Shown one piece after another: positions 11,585 through 25,000 of a stretch of DNA of 64,000 nucleotides. The stretch's first letter is position 1; each line of letters opens with the position of its first letter. The position numbers and the translations under genes were made by a program. The stretch lies in the NCBI GenBank assembly GCA_950097015.1, contig CATNEN010000038.1, positions 11,539,001 through 11,603,000 on the forward strand, written 5' to 3'. The notes under the pieces were generated by a model. It had not been told where the DNA came from and ran no database searches. It was given only the letters and a program-made list of their open reading frames with translations. The stretch comes from Macrostomum hystrix. Taxonomy: Eukaryota; Platyhelminthes; Macrostomidae.

Positions 11585-12991
11585 GACTTGACCCTAGCTG
11601 CGAGGCCTTTTGCTCCTGAGATTTTAATCCCCTCTTATTTCTCGTCAGATCTGCCCAGTGCACTGACTAATAGATGAATCTTAGGCTATAGCTCCATACA
11701 GTTGGCTTCTAACAACAGTCGCCAATGGCAACGTGTGTCGGTATGAGGTGTACAGGCAAGGTAAATTGTGAGCGCGCGCAGACGTACATCCATACGCTGC
11801 CAAGTTTAAGAATTGGCATAAAAGAGATGAAAGAAAACTGAAGGAGAGAGAAGAATTTTTGCGCTTGTCTTTACCTGAGTAAAGGGAGGCTGAATGGGTA
11901 TAAGCCCAGCAGTAATTCCTTAACTTTATTACGGTCCTTCTCGCCCTTCATAAAGCTTCGACTATCCATATGCTCAGACTCCATATGCCGCTCCGACGTA
12001 CATGGTGGATTTTTTATTTAACATCCCTATTAAAATATTAAAAAGTACATCGATCCCATACTCGTACGAGTGGTTGGTGTCCAATGCAAAAAAATTAACC
12101 ACAACGGACAACTATCAATAGTTAATTTTACTCAAGTGGTCCCTGAAAGCCTATCTTTTAGGTGTTAGCTATCTATACAACTTTCTCACCACGTTAGCAT
12201 AATTGACATGTATTGATTTTTTGTCCATCAGTACTCTTGTTCAAAAGGATTACTAACTAGCCGCAAGGATTGTCGTGCTTATGTTTCAACGCGAGTTTCA
12301 GTTTGTGAAATTGTTTTCGATTTATAAGGATCTATAATTAGTTTCTATTCGAGTAAAAAGGTAATGAACATGTAGTTCTAATTTTTTACAATTACTTGCA
12401 CAGGCCTGAAAGTTGGACTCGAATGCTTTCATCAGCGCATTGTTGAATAAATACAGCTTCAATAGTGCTACAATAAACATTCTGGATTACTAATAATAAT
12501 TAATTAAGAATATTCCGGAATAAACTTTGTTCTTTAAATGCTAAATAACATGTTTCCGATGAAAAAAACATTATTTACAAACTAACTGCATGACAAGAAA
12601 AAAACATACACAAAAATAGACTCTCTCGCTGTAAATTTTTGTTATTCTTTTTATATCGTAACGTGAGCGAAGATAAATGGCTTCGGAAAATATTTAATTT
12701 AGAAAACATTGAAGACAATTAAATATTGGGCCGTAGATTGATTTACGAAACTACACAAAGTGCAGTACTTAGTCTTCTGTCTCTCTGTTTATTTACTCTG
12801 GTAGAAATAAATCTGTTTCAAAGTGCTTCAGGTGTTTAAAAGTAGAACGTTGTTATTTCACCTTCCATCTTAAAAGCATGAAAGTTGAGTTCTAGCATTT
12901 TCAGTTTCAGGACTAAAGATATTTAAGAAGTCGACAAAAAGCTTAATTTGATTTATCTATTATTTTCTTTTTTGCTCACTCCTGACTAGCC
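11585..12991. other. 1.4-kb divergent intergenic region between CFAP68 and calcineurin A
   Basis: It lies between the two start codons, which point away from each other, so it must hold both promoters and 5' untranslated regions. No clear TATA box or CpG-rich block can be assigned to either gene. The distal two thirds is AT-rich and has no repeats. Confidence 0.5.
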
Positions 12992-13037
12992 ATGTCGACT
13001 GACAAGCGACCATCAACAACTTCGCGAGTGGTACAAG
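12992..13037 (+). CDS. PPP3CA: Calcineurin A exon 1 (first coding exon)
   Basis: 46 nt encoding [15 protein letters not shown] plus one base, followed by the GTATGT donor. It matches the end of the calcineurin A N-terminus (STTDRVVK just before [11 protein letters not shown]). Joined to exon 2 it gives ...[12 protein letters not shown] in frame, which fixes the start. Confidence 0.85.
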
Positions 13038-16000
13038 GTATGTATCAAATATAAAGTTGACCATCGTGCTGTATCCATTCAATTCCAACGAACTTACTTG
13101 TCCATACTTTTATTATTCAGATAGACAAGTTGATTCTAAGTTGAAAGTCATGTGTTTTAAATGAAATATAAATATATATTTAATAAGTACGCTTTTTCAC
13201 TTCAGTTAATTCTTCGCTTTTTGATCGAGTTAGTTTTAAAATAAAATGGTACTTTTAAAGCTGACATATATTTAGCTATTTGAGGTGAGACAACTTTGTT
13301 ATACAATTAAATAACTTAATTTTTATTGCAAAGCTGCGATACTACATTATGCAGTTAGTCGAAATACTTTTATACTACATTACTATGCTACACTATGTGC
13401 AAAAAGTTTAGTTTAAGGTGGTTTATGTAAACTTCTATCTAAAGTAATATGGTTTTTACAAGGATAGGCTGTCAGTGATTTTTCTTTTAAAATAAAAAAT
13501 CACCGAGATTTTTAAGGTGCAAACATCGTATGTTTTTATAAAAAGTTTCTTATTTAGCAAAAAATGTATGTTGGTTATCATATGTTCCAGAAAATGGATG
13601 GTTAGACAGTTTGAAAATTATCCCTAAATTGGTCACAATCACAAAGTATATCTGAAAGTTTCTAGAGCCATTTTTTACTTCTTTGATAAAATAGGTTTCA
13701 TACAAAATAACATTAAATATTTTCCTGGATTTTCAATAAAATAAACGAAATTCGTCATATTAAATTCCAAACTTTACAAGTTTACCTATTTCACAGATAA
13801 AGAAATTAGCCAATTGTTGGTAGATAATCAGAAAATAGGACAATACACCTCACGTTACTTTAATTGTTTTACATTTCACTTTAGTATGAAAAGTTCTATT
13901 ATGTTTGATTATAGTTGAATTTGTTTATTTTATTTATGAAAAGTCTGGCTATCAAATTTCACAGAACTATGTTTTAACAAATCGTTTAAATCTTAATATT
14001 TTCATCTTTGCAATTGACCTTGAAATAAGCAACACTTGCTACAATATAAGCTGCCATTTTGCAGTGTCTTCTTTTCATTTTGTTTTTGTTAGGAGCATAA
14101 TTTATTTTCTGTAGGTGTAGCATTTTTTGTCTTATAATTCAAAGCCACAAAGCAGCATAAACAAATCTGCTGAAATTAGAATGGAAAACAGCTGAGCTCA
14201 TGTAGCCAAATATTCCCAACAGTCGCTTTTGCGAGAAGATGCTTGGGAAGATACTTCCCATGATAACTACGAGTGTACTTTTCAGTACTAGACATAATCG
14301 GCAATAATTCATTACCGCTAGGATCATTTCTTAATAGACTCGTCTCATGTGACACCCCATCATATTTTGTTTGGCCATAGAGACATCCAGTTGTGTGTGC
14401 GCGCGCGGTCGCGCCAAGGGTTGGCCCGCAGTAATATCTAGGCCTGCATTGGCCTGAACTAACTCTCTCATGGTCAGTTGCTCACATTTTTGTGTGTGCG
14501 ACTAGGCGGGACAGAGATAGAGTGAAGGAGACACTCGCGCGGCATCCCCGTTGATTTTATCCATGCTGCGGCTATACATTCTACCCCCCCTGCAACCCCA
14601 TCTCCCCGACTCTTATCCAACTCCTCCATCCTCTATCATCTTTTGCTGTTGGGCCTTGTGCTCGCATACAGACTCTGGCTAAATAGAAGATCCCGCTCTT
14701 GCTTGTCCTCGCATCTCCTTCTACTTTACTCTCTCTCTCTTTCTCTATCCGCAAATCCGTCGCACCCTCCGTCCTCTCTTCCCCCACCCCGCCGAAAAAT
14801 GTTCCCATCGGAGGGCCGCCCGCTTCGCTTGCTGCTCGCCGTTGCACTAAATATTTTCTCTCCTTCCCGTGGTCCCACGCGGCCAAGTGAGCTTGCGCTG
14901 ACTGCGCGTCGACAACGATTCACACTCGGCTGAGTACCCACCCCACCCCGAAATCCCCTGGCTGAGTCTCGCGCCTCTCTTCCCGGGGACAAGGCAAGGC
15001 GCCTCGCGCTGTCCCCTCCTCTCTCCGTCTGTATTGAAGCTGTGGATTCTCATTTCGGAAGCTGCGTGGAAATGCAAGGCCTCCTGGCCTTCTTCAGCCT
15101 CCCCGACCACCCCCTCCGGCATGGACTATCCTTCATCGCCTAATTGACTGTTCCATTACAGCTATAGCAATTGCATTTTCATATATTATACTTCTATATA
15201 TATATAGATATATTCATCTAAATAGGCCTGCCTCTGTCATCTCTCCTGTGTCCTCGGGCAGCCAACAGGACGAGGCGAGGCTATTATGCCAGGCTCACCC
15301 ATTGGTGCCACATAGACAGGAGACTATTGCAAACGCACTGAGGGATGACATTGCAAGGCAAAGATTGGGGGGCCTATTTTAGAGAACGGCTTGTGCGATT
15401 GAGATGGTGAAATTAATGAATTGAGAAGGCTTAGAAAAATGAAACTGTAGATTGATCATTCCATGGCCAAACTCTAGCTATGACAGAAAGGCCTAAATCT
15501 ATGATCAAAGCAGCCTTAACAGTAGAAACACCACGCTATTCCCTCGAAGATCCTGGTGACAAGCAAAACTAACATTGCCCTTTATTTCCATTTAATTTAT
15601 GACCTAATAGTCAATAATTGAGGCTAAATCTATATTCAATTATCAGAATTTTGTAGGAAAAATATCCCTTTGCAACTGTTCTGCAATTTCTAGTCTTATT
15701 CGATTCGAAAAACTATAGGCCTTTGAAAAAGCAAATATAGAACACAACTTGCGTCACAATCTAGCTAGGGCTTTGTGTTTAATAATATCCGTCTAGTAGT
15801 TTCTTTAGCCCTGGATCGCCTTTCAGTTGAGTTATTTTTGTCTCAAACTTCGGCTTCGACCTTTGTCGCCTCCGCTGGTACATATCTCTCTGTCATCTTA
15901 GCCTAAGTGTTCTTCGCTTTGATGTAAACCAGCCAGTGGTTCTCAAAGGCTAGCTTTTGACATATGTTTTTTCTGCATTGTGCTTTGGTGCTTTTAATTT

Positions 16001-19000
16001 TACCCGATTAGAGCACAACAAAGACTCTCTTTTAGTTTTTAACTGTCAGTTATTCGACTTAGCAATGAAAAAGCCTCCTAGCTTACGTGTCTTCTGTTAA
16101 ATGAAACATTCTTTAAAATAGCGGTCAAGTCAAAAGTACAAAAACAAATTTAGTACTTTAAAAGTTTTGTACTTTTGTGGAAATTCGAACAGTGTACTTT
16201 TCCTATATGTACTTTTAAAGTGCAAACATATGCACTTTTAACTTTCAATATGTACTTTAAAAGTAAGAAATGCACTTTTGAGTTACAACTTTCTTAAGAT
16301 AAGAAACTACTTTAGTTACTTTAAAAAAAGTACTTCCTGAGGAGAATATCAATTGTACTTTCAAGAATCCAAGGAGTCATATTTCTCACCGTCATCTTGC
16401 AGGCGTTCCGTTTCCGCCCTCGCACCGGCTGACAGCTCAGGATGTGTTCGACGCCAAGGGCAGACCGAATGCGGCCAAGCTGAAGGAGCATTTCGTGCTG
16501 GAAGGCCGCGTCACCGAGGACGTCGCTCTGCGCATCATCAGCGACGGAGCAGCTCTACTTCGCCAGGAGAAGACCATGCTTGAGATTGAGGCCCCGGTCA
16601 CCGTATGCGGCGATATTCACGGCCAATTCTACGACCTCATGAAACTGTTCGAGGTCGGCGGCTCGCCAGCCACCACCCGCTACCTCTTCCTTGGCGACTA
16701 TGTGGACAGGGGCTACTTCAGCATTGAGGTGAGACAGGCACTGCCTTTTAGAGTTGTTCGTGATTTTGGGATACAACTACAGCTGCATTGGGAATAGGGA
16801 CTGCAGGAACGCGAATAGATTCTGAGAAAATTGGCCGTGGAATATTAAGAATAGGGACAGTAGCATCGGGAATAAATTTGAATATCGTGACAGTAGGATT
16901 GGGAATAGGGACAGAAGGATTAGGAATAGGGACAGAAGGATTGGGAATAGGGACAGAAGGGTTAGGAATTGGGACAGAAGGATTGGGAATAGGGACAGAA
17001 GGATTGGGAATAGGGACAGAAGGATTGGGAATAGGGACAGAAGGATTAGGAATAGGGACAGAAGGATTGGGAATAGGGACAGAAGGATTGGGAATAGGGA
17101 CAGAAGGATTGGGAATAGGGACAGAAGGAATAGGAATAGGGACAGAAGGATTGGGAATAGGGACAGAAGGAATAGGAATAGGGACAGAAGGAATAGGAAT
17201 AGGGACAGAAGGATTGGGAATTGGGACAGAAGGATTGGGAATAGGGACAGAAGGATTGGGAATAGGGACAGAAGGATTGGGAATAGGGACAGAAGGATTG
17301 GGAATTGGGACAGAAGGATTGGGAATAGGGACAGAAGGATTGGGAATAGGGACAGAAGGATTGGGAATAGGGACAGAAGGATTGGGAATAGGGACAGAAG
17401 GATTGGGAATAGGGACAGAAGGATTGGGAATAGGGACAGAAGGATTGGGAATTGGGACAGAAGGATTGGGAATAGGGACAGAAGGATTGGGAATAGGGAC
17501 AGAAGGATTGGGAATTGGGACAGAAGGATTGGGAATTGGGACAGAAGGATTGGGAATTGGGACAGTAGGATTTTGATAGTAGGATAAAGAAAGTAAAATA
17601 TCATTATAGGGATCGAGATCGACAGGAAATAGATAGAGGACAAATATAATAAAGTAGGGTAAAGCATAGAACATTGTGGTAGAGAATGAAATATGAATTC
17701 TATAGAATAAAAATAGGAGAGAATGGTCGAAGGAATGATAGGGAATATGTCGAGCAGTTTAAAAGATGAATTTGCAGAGGAAGTGCAGACAGATAAAGGA
17801 AACAGGCAATGACAGATTATGATTAGATAGGAAGCAAAACGGTATGGAGACACAGTGAGACCTGATAAAAACTAAACCTTTTTGCTGAATAAATGATAAC
17901 ACAGGTGTACGACTGGGAGATGGGAACTGACTAGGAGATGGGAAGACTCTGGGAGATGGGAATACACTAGGAGACGGGAAGACACTGGGAGATGAGAAGA
18001 CACTGGGAGATGGTACGACTCTGGGAGATGGGAATACACTGGGAGATGGGAATACACTAGGAGATGGGAAGACTCTGGGAGATGGGAATAACACTGGGAG
18101 ATGGGAAGACTCTGGGAGATGGGAATACACTAGGAGACGGGAAGACACTGGGAGATGTGAAGACACTGGGAGATGTGAATAACACTGGGAGATGTGAATA
18201 CACTAGGAGATGGGAAGACACTGGGAGATGTGAATACACTAGGAGACGGGAAGACACTGGGAGATGTGAAGACACTGGGAGATGTGAATAACACTGGGAG
18301 ATGGGAATACACTAGGAGATGGGAAGACTCTGGGAGATGGGAATAACACTGGGAGATGGGAAGACTCTGGGAGATGGGAATACACTAGGAGACGGGAAGA
18401 CACTGGGAGATGTGAAGACACTGGGAGATGTGAATAACACTGGGAGATGGGAATAACACTGGGAGATGGGAATAACACTGGGAGATGGGAATACACTGGG
18501 TGATGTGAAGACACTGGGACATGTGAATAACACTGGGAGATGAGAAGACTCTGGGAGATGGGAAGACACTGGGAGATGGGAATAACACTGGGAGATGGGA
18601 ATACACTGGGTGATGTGAAGACACTGGGAGATGTGAATAACACTGGGAGATGAGAAGACTCTGGGAGATGGGAAGACACTGGGAGATGGGAAGACACTGG
18701 GAGATGAGAAGACTCTGGGAGATGGGAAGACACTGGGAGATGGGAATAACACTGGGAGATGGGAATACACTGGGTGATGTGAAGACACTGGGAGATGTGA
18801 ATAACACTGGGAGATGAGAAGACTCTGGGAGATGGGAAGACACTGGGAGATGTGAATAACACTGGGAGATGAGAAGACTCTGGGAGATGGGAATACACTG
18901 GGAGATGGGAAGACACTGGGAGATGAGAAGACTCTGGGAGATGGGAAGACACTGGGAGATGGGAATAACACTGGGAGATGGGAATAACACTGGGAGATGG

Positions 19001-22000
19001 GAATACACTGGGTGATGTGAAGACACTGGGAGATGTGAATAACACTGGGAGATGAGAAGACTCTGGGAGATGGGAAGACACTGGGAGATGGGAATAACAC
19101 TGGGAGATGGGAATAACACTGGGGGATGGGAATACACTGGGTGATGGGAAGACACTGGGAGATGGGAATAACACTGGGAGATGGGAATACACTGGGAGAT
19201 GGGAACACACTGGGAGATGGGAACAGACTGGGAGATGAGAAGACTCTGGGAGATGGGAATACACTGGAAGATGGGAACAGACTGGGAGATGGGAAGACAC
19301 TGGGAGATGGGAATAACACTGGGAGATGGGAAGACACTGGGAGATGGGAAGACACTGGGAGATGGGAACAGACTGGGAGATGGGAATACACTGGGAGATG
19401 GGAACAGACTGGGAGATGGGAAGACACTAGGAGATGGGAAGATACTGGGAGATGGGAATAACACTGGGAGATGGGAAGACACTGGGAGATGGGAACAGAC
19501 TGGGAGATGGGAACAGACTGGGAGATGGGAACAGACTGGGAGATGGGAATACACTGGGAGATGGGAACAGACTGGGAGATGGGAAGACACTAGGAGATGG
19601 GAAGATACTGGGAGATGGGAAGACACTGGGAGATGGGAACAGACTGGGAGATGGGAACAGACTGGGAGATGAGAAGACTCTGGGAGATGGGAATACACTG
19701 GAAGATGGGAACAGACTGGGAGATGGGAATACACTGGAAGATGGGAACAGACTGGGAGATGGGAAGACACTGGGAGATGGGAAGACACTGGGAGATGGGA
19801 ATAGCACTGGGAGATGGGAAGACACTGGGAGATGGGAAGACACTGGGAGATGGGAATAGCACTGGGAGATGGGAAGACACTGGGAGATGGGAAGACACTG
19901 GGAGATGGGAAGACACTGGGAGATGGGAAGACACTGGGAGATGGGAAGACACTGGGAGATGGGAATAGCACTGGGAGATGGGAAGACACTGGGAAATGGG
20001 AAGACACTGGGAGATGGGAAGACTCTTGGAGATGGGAACAGACTGGGAGATGGGAATACACTGGAAGATGGGAACAGACTGGGAGATGGGAAGACACTGG
20101 GAGATGGGAAGACACTGGGAGATGGGAATAGCACTGGGAGATGGGAAGACACTGGGAGATGGGAAGACACTGGGAGATGGGAAGACACTGGGAGATGGGA
20201 AGACACTGGGAGATGGGAAGACACTGGGAGATGGGAAGACACTGGGAGATGGGAAGACACTGGGAGATGGGAAGACACTGGGAGATGGGAATAGCACTGG
20301 GAGATGGGAAGACACTGGGAAATGGGAAGACACTGGGAGATGGGAAGACACTGGGAGATGGGAAGACACTGGGAGATGGGAAGACTCTTGGAGATGGGAA
20401 GTAGCAGTGGGAAGGTGTTGGTGCAAAGTGCAATTAAGCAGCACACAGCAAACAGTTTTCGGTCTCATTCTCCTTCTAATTAATTGGCATTCCGTCTCCC
20501 CCCGATTCGCCAGCACCGCCAGCTTGTAGTTGCTGCTATTCCCAGTTCGCTATACTTCTTTTTCAGAGATTTTTCCATCTTTTCGGTTCGTTACCGAGTG
20601 GAATGAGGACAAAATTGGTCATTTTCTGCTTTGACGTTGCCCACATCCTTTAGTGATCGAGTCGCTAGCCAAATTTGTACCAACCAGAGCCCAATAAAAC
20701 TCGAAATTGCGAATGGGAAAATTGGAGAGGGATTTATTTCTGGCGCGTGGGATAACTCTTGTACTTCCAAAGTACTCTGTCAGTTAAGTGGTGTTCTGCC
20801 CAGTGTTCAAGAACCCTTGATAATTTTTGTCCGTCATTCGACATGCTCTGAAGACTTCTATGGATTTTTAAGGTCTACTTCAGATTCTTCAGGTCTACTT
20901 CAGATTCTTCAGGTCTACTTCAGATTCTTCAGGTCTACTTCAGATTCTTCAGGTCTACTTCAGATTCTTCAGGTCTACTTCAGATTCTTCAGGTCTACTT
21001 CAGATTCTTCAGGTCTACTTCAGATTCTTCAGGTCTACTTCAGATTCTTCAGGTCTACTTCAGATTCTTCAGGTCTACTTCAGATTCTTCAGGTCTACTT
21101 CAGATTCTTCAGGTCTACTTCAGATTCTTCAGGTCTACTTCAGATTCTTCAGGTCTACTTCAGATTCTTCAGGTCTACTTCAGATTCTTCAGGTCTACTT
21201 CAGATTCTTCAGGTCTACTTCAGATTCTTCAGGTCTACTTCAGATTCTTCAGGTCTACTTCAGATTCTTTAGGTCTACTTCAGATTCTTCAGGTCTACTT
21301 CAGATTCTTTATGTTCTCATGTTTAATCCTCAATATGCAGCGTGTTATTCCATGCTGTCAAACACTAACCTAATTTGAGCAATCCCATTGAATATTTTAG
21401 TGCGTTCTGTACCTGTGGGCCCTGAAGATTCTGCATAGCAACACGCTGTTTCTGCTGCGAGGCAACCACGAGTGCCGCCACCTGACCGAGTATTTCACCT
21501 TCAAGCAGGAGTGTGAGTGTGTTGGTTACTATACTAGATTGATAAATACAACTTTATGAGAAATCTCGATGTTAGATTGGAATTAAATCGCATGCTTAGA
21601 TAGGAAATCTCACGCTTAGATAGGAAATCTCACGGTCAGATAGGAAATGTCACGTTTAGATAGAAAATCTCACGGTTAGATAGGAAATCTCACGGTTAGA
21701 TAGGAAATCTCACTGTTAGATAGGAAATCTCACGGTTAGATAGGAAATCTCACGGTTAGATAGGAAATCTCACGGTTAGATAGGAAATCTCACGGTTAGA
21801 TAGGAAATCTCACGGTTAGTTTGAAAACCTTTCCGATAAAGTAGAATTCACTGCGTTAGATTCTTGCTTTAAAAAATCCGAAACCTGGTTAGGAAAATCT
21901 CACACTTGGTTAGGAAAATCTCACACTTGGTTAGGAAAATCTCACCACTGGTTAGGAAAATCTCACACTTGGTTAGGAAAATCTCACCACTCGTTAGGAA

Positions 22001-25000
22001 AATCTCACCACTGGTTAGGAAAATCTCACCACTGGTTGGGGAAATCCCACCCCTTGTTAGGAAAATCTCACCCCTTGTAGGAAAAATCTCACCCTTGGTT
22101 GGGGGAAATCTCATCCCTGGTTGGGAAAATCTCACCCCTTGTTGGAAAAATCTCAACCTTGGTTGGGGGAAATCTCATCCCTGGTTGGGAAAATCTCACC
22201 CCTTGTTGGAAAAATCTCAACCTTGGTTGGGGGAAATCTCACCCCTGGTTGGGAAAATCACCTTTTGTTTGGGAAATTTCACCCGTGATTGAGGGAATCT
22301 CACCCCTGGATTTTATCCTCGCTTTGACCATATCGCTAATATCTCCTTTATTATTGTGCTCGTTTTAATTAAAGTTGGTAGTCCAAATAAATTAAATTAA
22401 ATTATTCTTTTTTTCCTAGTTTGATTGTTATCTTGTTAGAGTAGTGGCTGAAATATGCGGAGTCTGTTCTGCTTTCTATTGTCTCATATTTGCTCATGTC
22501 TCTCTCCTCGTGCTTTAATCTTTGAGTCAACATTGCACAAAGTTTTTGGTAGATTGTAGAATTGAAAACATTTTTGGTCCTTTCGCTGTGTGCAATAATT
22601 TGATTAAGGCGAAAACTATTTTCCGTCTCGCTTCCAAACTGTGTTTACTTTCGCCTGAACTCGCTGTGCCGGCGAAGCTGATGGAATGCCTCAGTATTTG
22701 GAGTCAACCGAGCTTTGACTACTCTCATCCACTCGGGCGTCTCACTCGCTCATCTATACAATGAGGGAGAAGAAATTTCATCTGAGTAGTTCAGTAGTTT
22801 GAGATTTTCAATCTAATTGGGACAGCACTACAGTGAGATTTCCAATTGGGGAAAACTAAGGGTGAGATTTCTAATCTAACAGTGAGATTTCTAATCTAAC
22901 AGTGAGATTTCTAATCTAACAGTGAGATTTCTAATCTAACAGTGAGATTTCCCCTAACAGTGAGATTTCTAATCTAACAGTGAGATTTCTAATCTAACAG
23001 TGAGATTTCTAATCTAACAGTGAGATTTCTAATCTAACAGTGAGATTTCTAATCTAACACTGAGATTTCTAATCTAACAGTGAGATTTCTAATCTAACAG
23101 TGAGATTTCTAATCTAACAGTGAGATTTCCCCTAACAGTGAGATTTCTAATCTAACAGTGAGATTTCTAATCTAACAGTAAGATTTCTAATCTAACAGTG
23201 AGATTTCTAATCTAACAGTGAGATTTCTAATCTTACAGTGAGATTTCTAATCTAACAGTGAGATTTCTAATCTAACAGTGAGATTTCTAATCTAACAGTG
23301 AGATTTCTAATCTAACAGTGAGATTTTTAATCTAACAGTGAGATTTCTAATCTAACAGTGAGATTTCTAATCTAACAGTGAGATTTCTAATCTAACAGTG
23401 AGATTTCTAATCTAACAGTGAGATTTCTAATCTAACAGTGAGATTTCTAATCTAACAGTGAGATTTCCCCTAACAGTGAGATTTCTAATCTAACAGTGAG
23501 ATTTCTAATCTAACAGTGAGATTTCTAATCTAACAGTGAGATTTCTAATCTAACAGTGAGATTTCTAATCTAACAGTGAGATTTCTAATCTAACAGTGAG
23601 ATTTCTAATCTAACAGTGAGATTTCCCCTAACAGTGAGATTTCTAATCTAACAGTGAGATTTCTAATCTAACAGTGAGATTTCTAATCTAACAGTGAGAT
23701 TTCTAATCTAACAGTGAGATTTCTAATCTAACAGTGAGATTTCTAATCTAACAGTGAGATTTCTAATCTAACAGTGAGATTTCTAATCTAAAAGTGAGAT
23801 TTCTAATCTAACAGTGAGATTTCTAATCTAACAGTGAGATTTCTAATCTAACAGTGAGATTTCTAATCTAACAGTGAGATTTCTAATCTAACAGTGAGAT
23901 TTTTAATCTAACAGTGAGATTTCTAATCTAACAGTGAGATTTATTATCTAGGGTGAGATTTTTAATTTACAGTAAAATTTCTGATTAGGCTACCTTAATC
24001 GAGTAGTCTTTATTTCCCCAGCAGTTCTGATCGAGAAATATACCAGCATATTTTGTCTATTTATCACTTTGCCGCTCTTTAATCTTCGCGATTACTTATA
24101 AAAGTACATTTGATAGAAATTTTCATATCGCAGAGTGATGACGATACGCGCGTTAGCCTTGAACGATATCAGTTTCAACTGTCTTTAATCATTCACCTAG
24201 TCTGATGGTGAAATTATTCAGTCAATAGGTTAGATTTCAACCAGAATCCTTTAGGCTTCATAAGAATAAGAAATAGTTTTTAGTCAAACGGTTAAATTTC
24301 ATAAAGCTGCAAAGCTCCCGAGAAAAAATCGATGCAAAATTTGATTGATTTTTATAAAGGTATGAAGGCTTGGATACTCGTAGAATTAACTGGGGGAAAG
24401 TTTGCAAGTTTGTGAGTGTTCTTATGGAGCCAGATAAATTTAGGTGTTACTTTAACTAGCTGAGAGGTAGCGATGACCGATTGTAGTATACTGGCAAGAG
24501 CTAGCGATGACCGATTGTAGTATACTGGCAAGAGGTAGCGATGAATGATTGTAGTACAGGTGAGAGGTAGCGATGACCGATTGTAGTATACTGGCAAGAG
24601 GTAGCGATGACCGATTGTAGTACAGGTGAGAGGTAGCGATGACCGATTGTAGTACAGGTGAGAGGTAGCGATGACCGATTGTAGTACAGGTGAGAGGTAG
24701 CGATGACCGATTGTAGTACAGGTGAGAGGTAGCGATGACCGATTGTAGTATACTGGCAAGAGGTAGCGATGACCGATTGTAGTACAGGTGAGAGGTAGCG
24801 ATGACCGATTGTAGTACAGGTGAGAGGTAGCGATGACCGATTGTAGTACAGGTGAGAGGTAGCGATGACCGATTGTAGTACAGGTGAGAGGTAGCGATGA
24901 CCGATTGTAGTACAGGTGAGAGGTAGCGATGACCGATTGTAGTATACTGGCAAGAGGTAGCGATGACCGATTGTAGTACAGGTGAGAGGTAGCGATGACC

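Noticed and set aside
14581-15122. Overlapping 88-101-codon frames on both strands
   Set aside because: GC-rich, CpG-rich DNA opens frames by chance; none resembles a known protein.
22858-23970. CRISPR-like regular repeats
   Set aside because: Units are directly tandem with no unique spacers, and the genome is animal.
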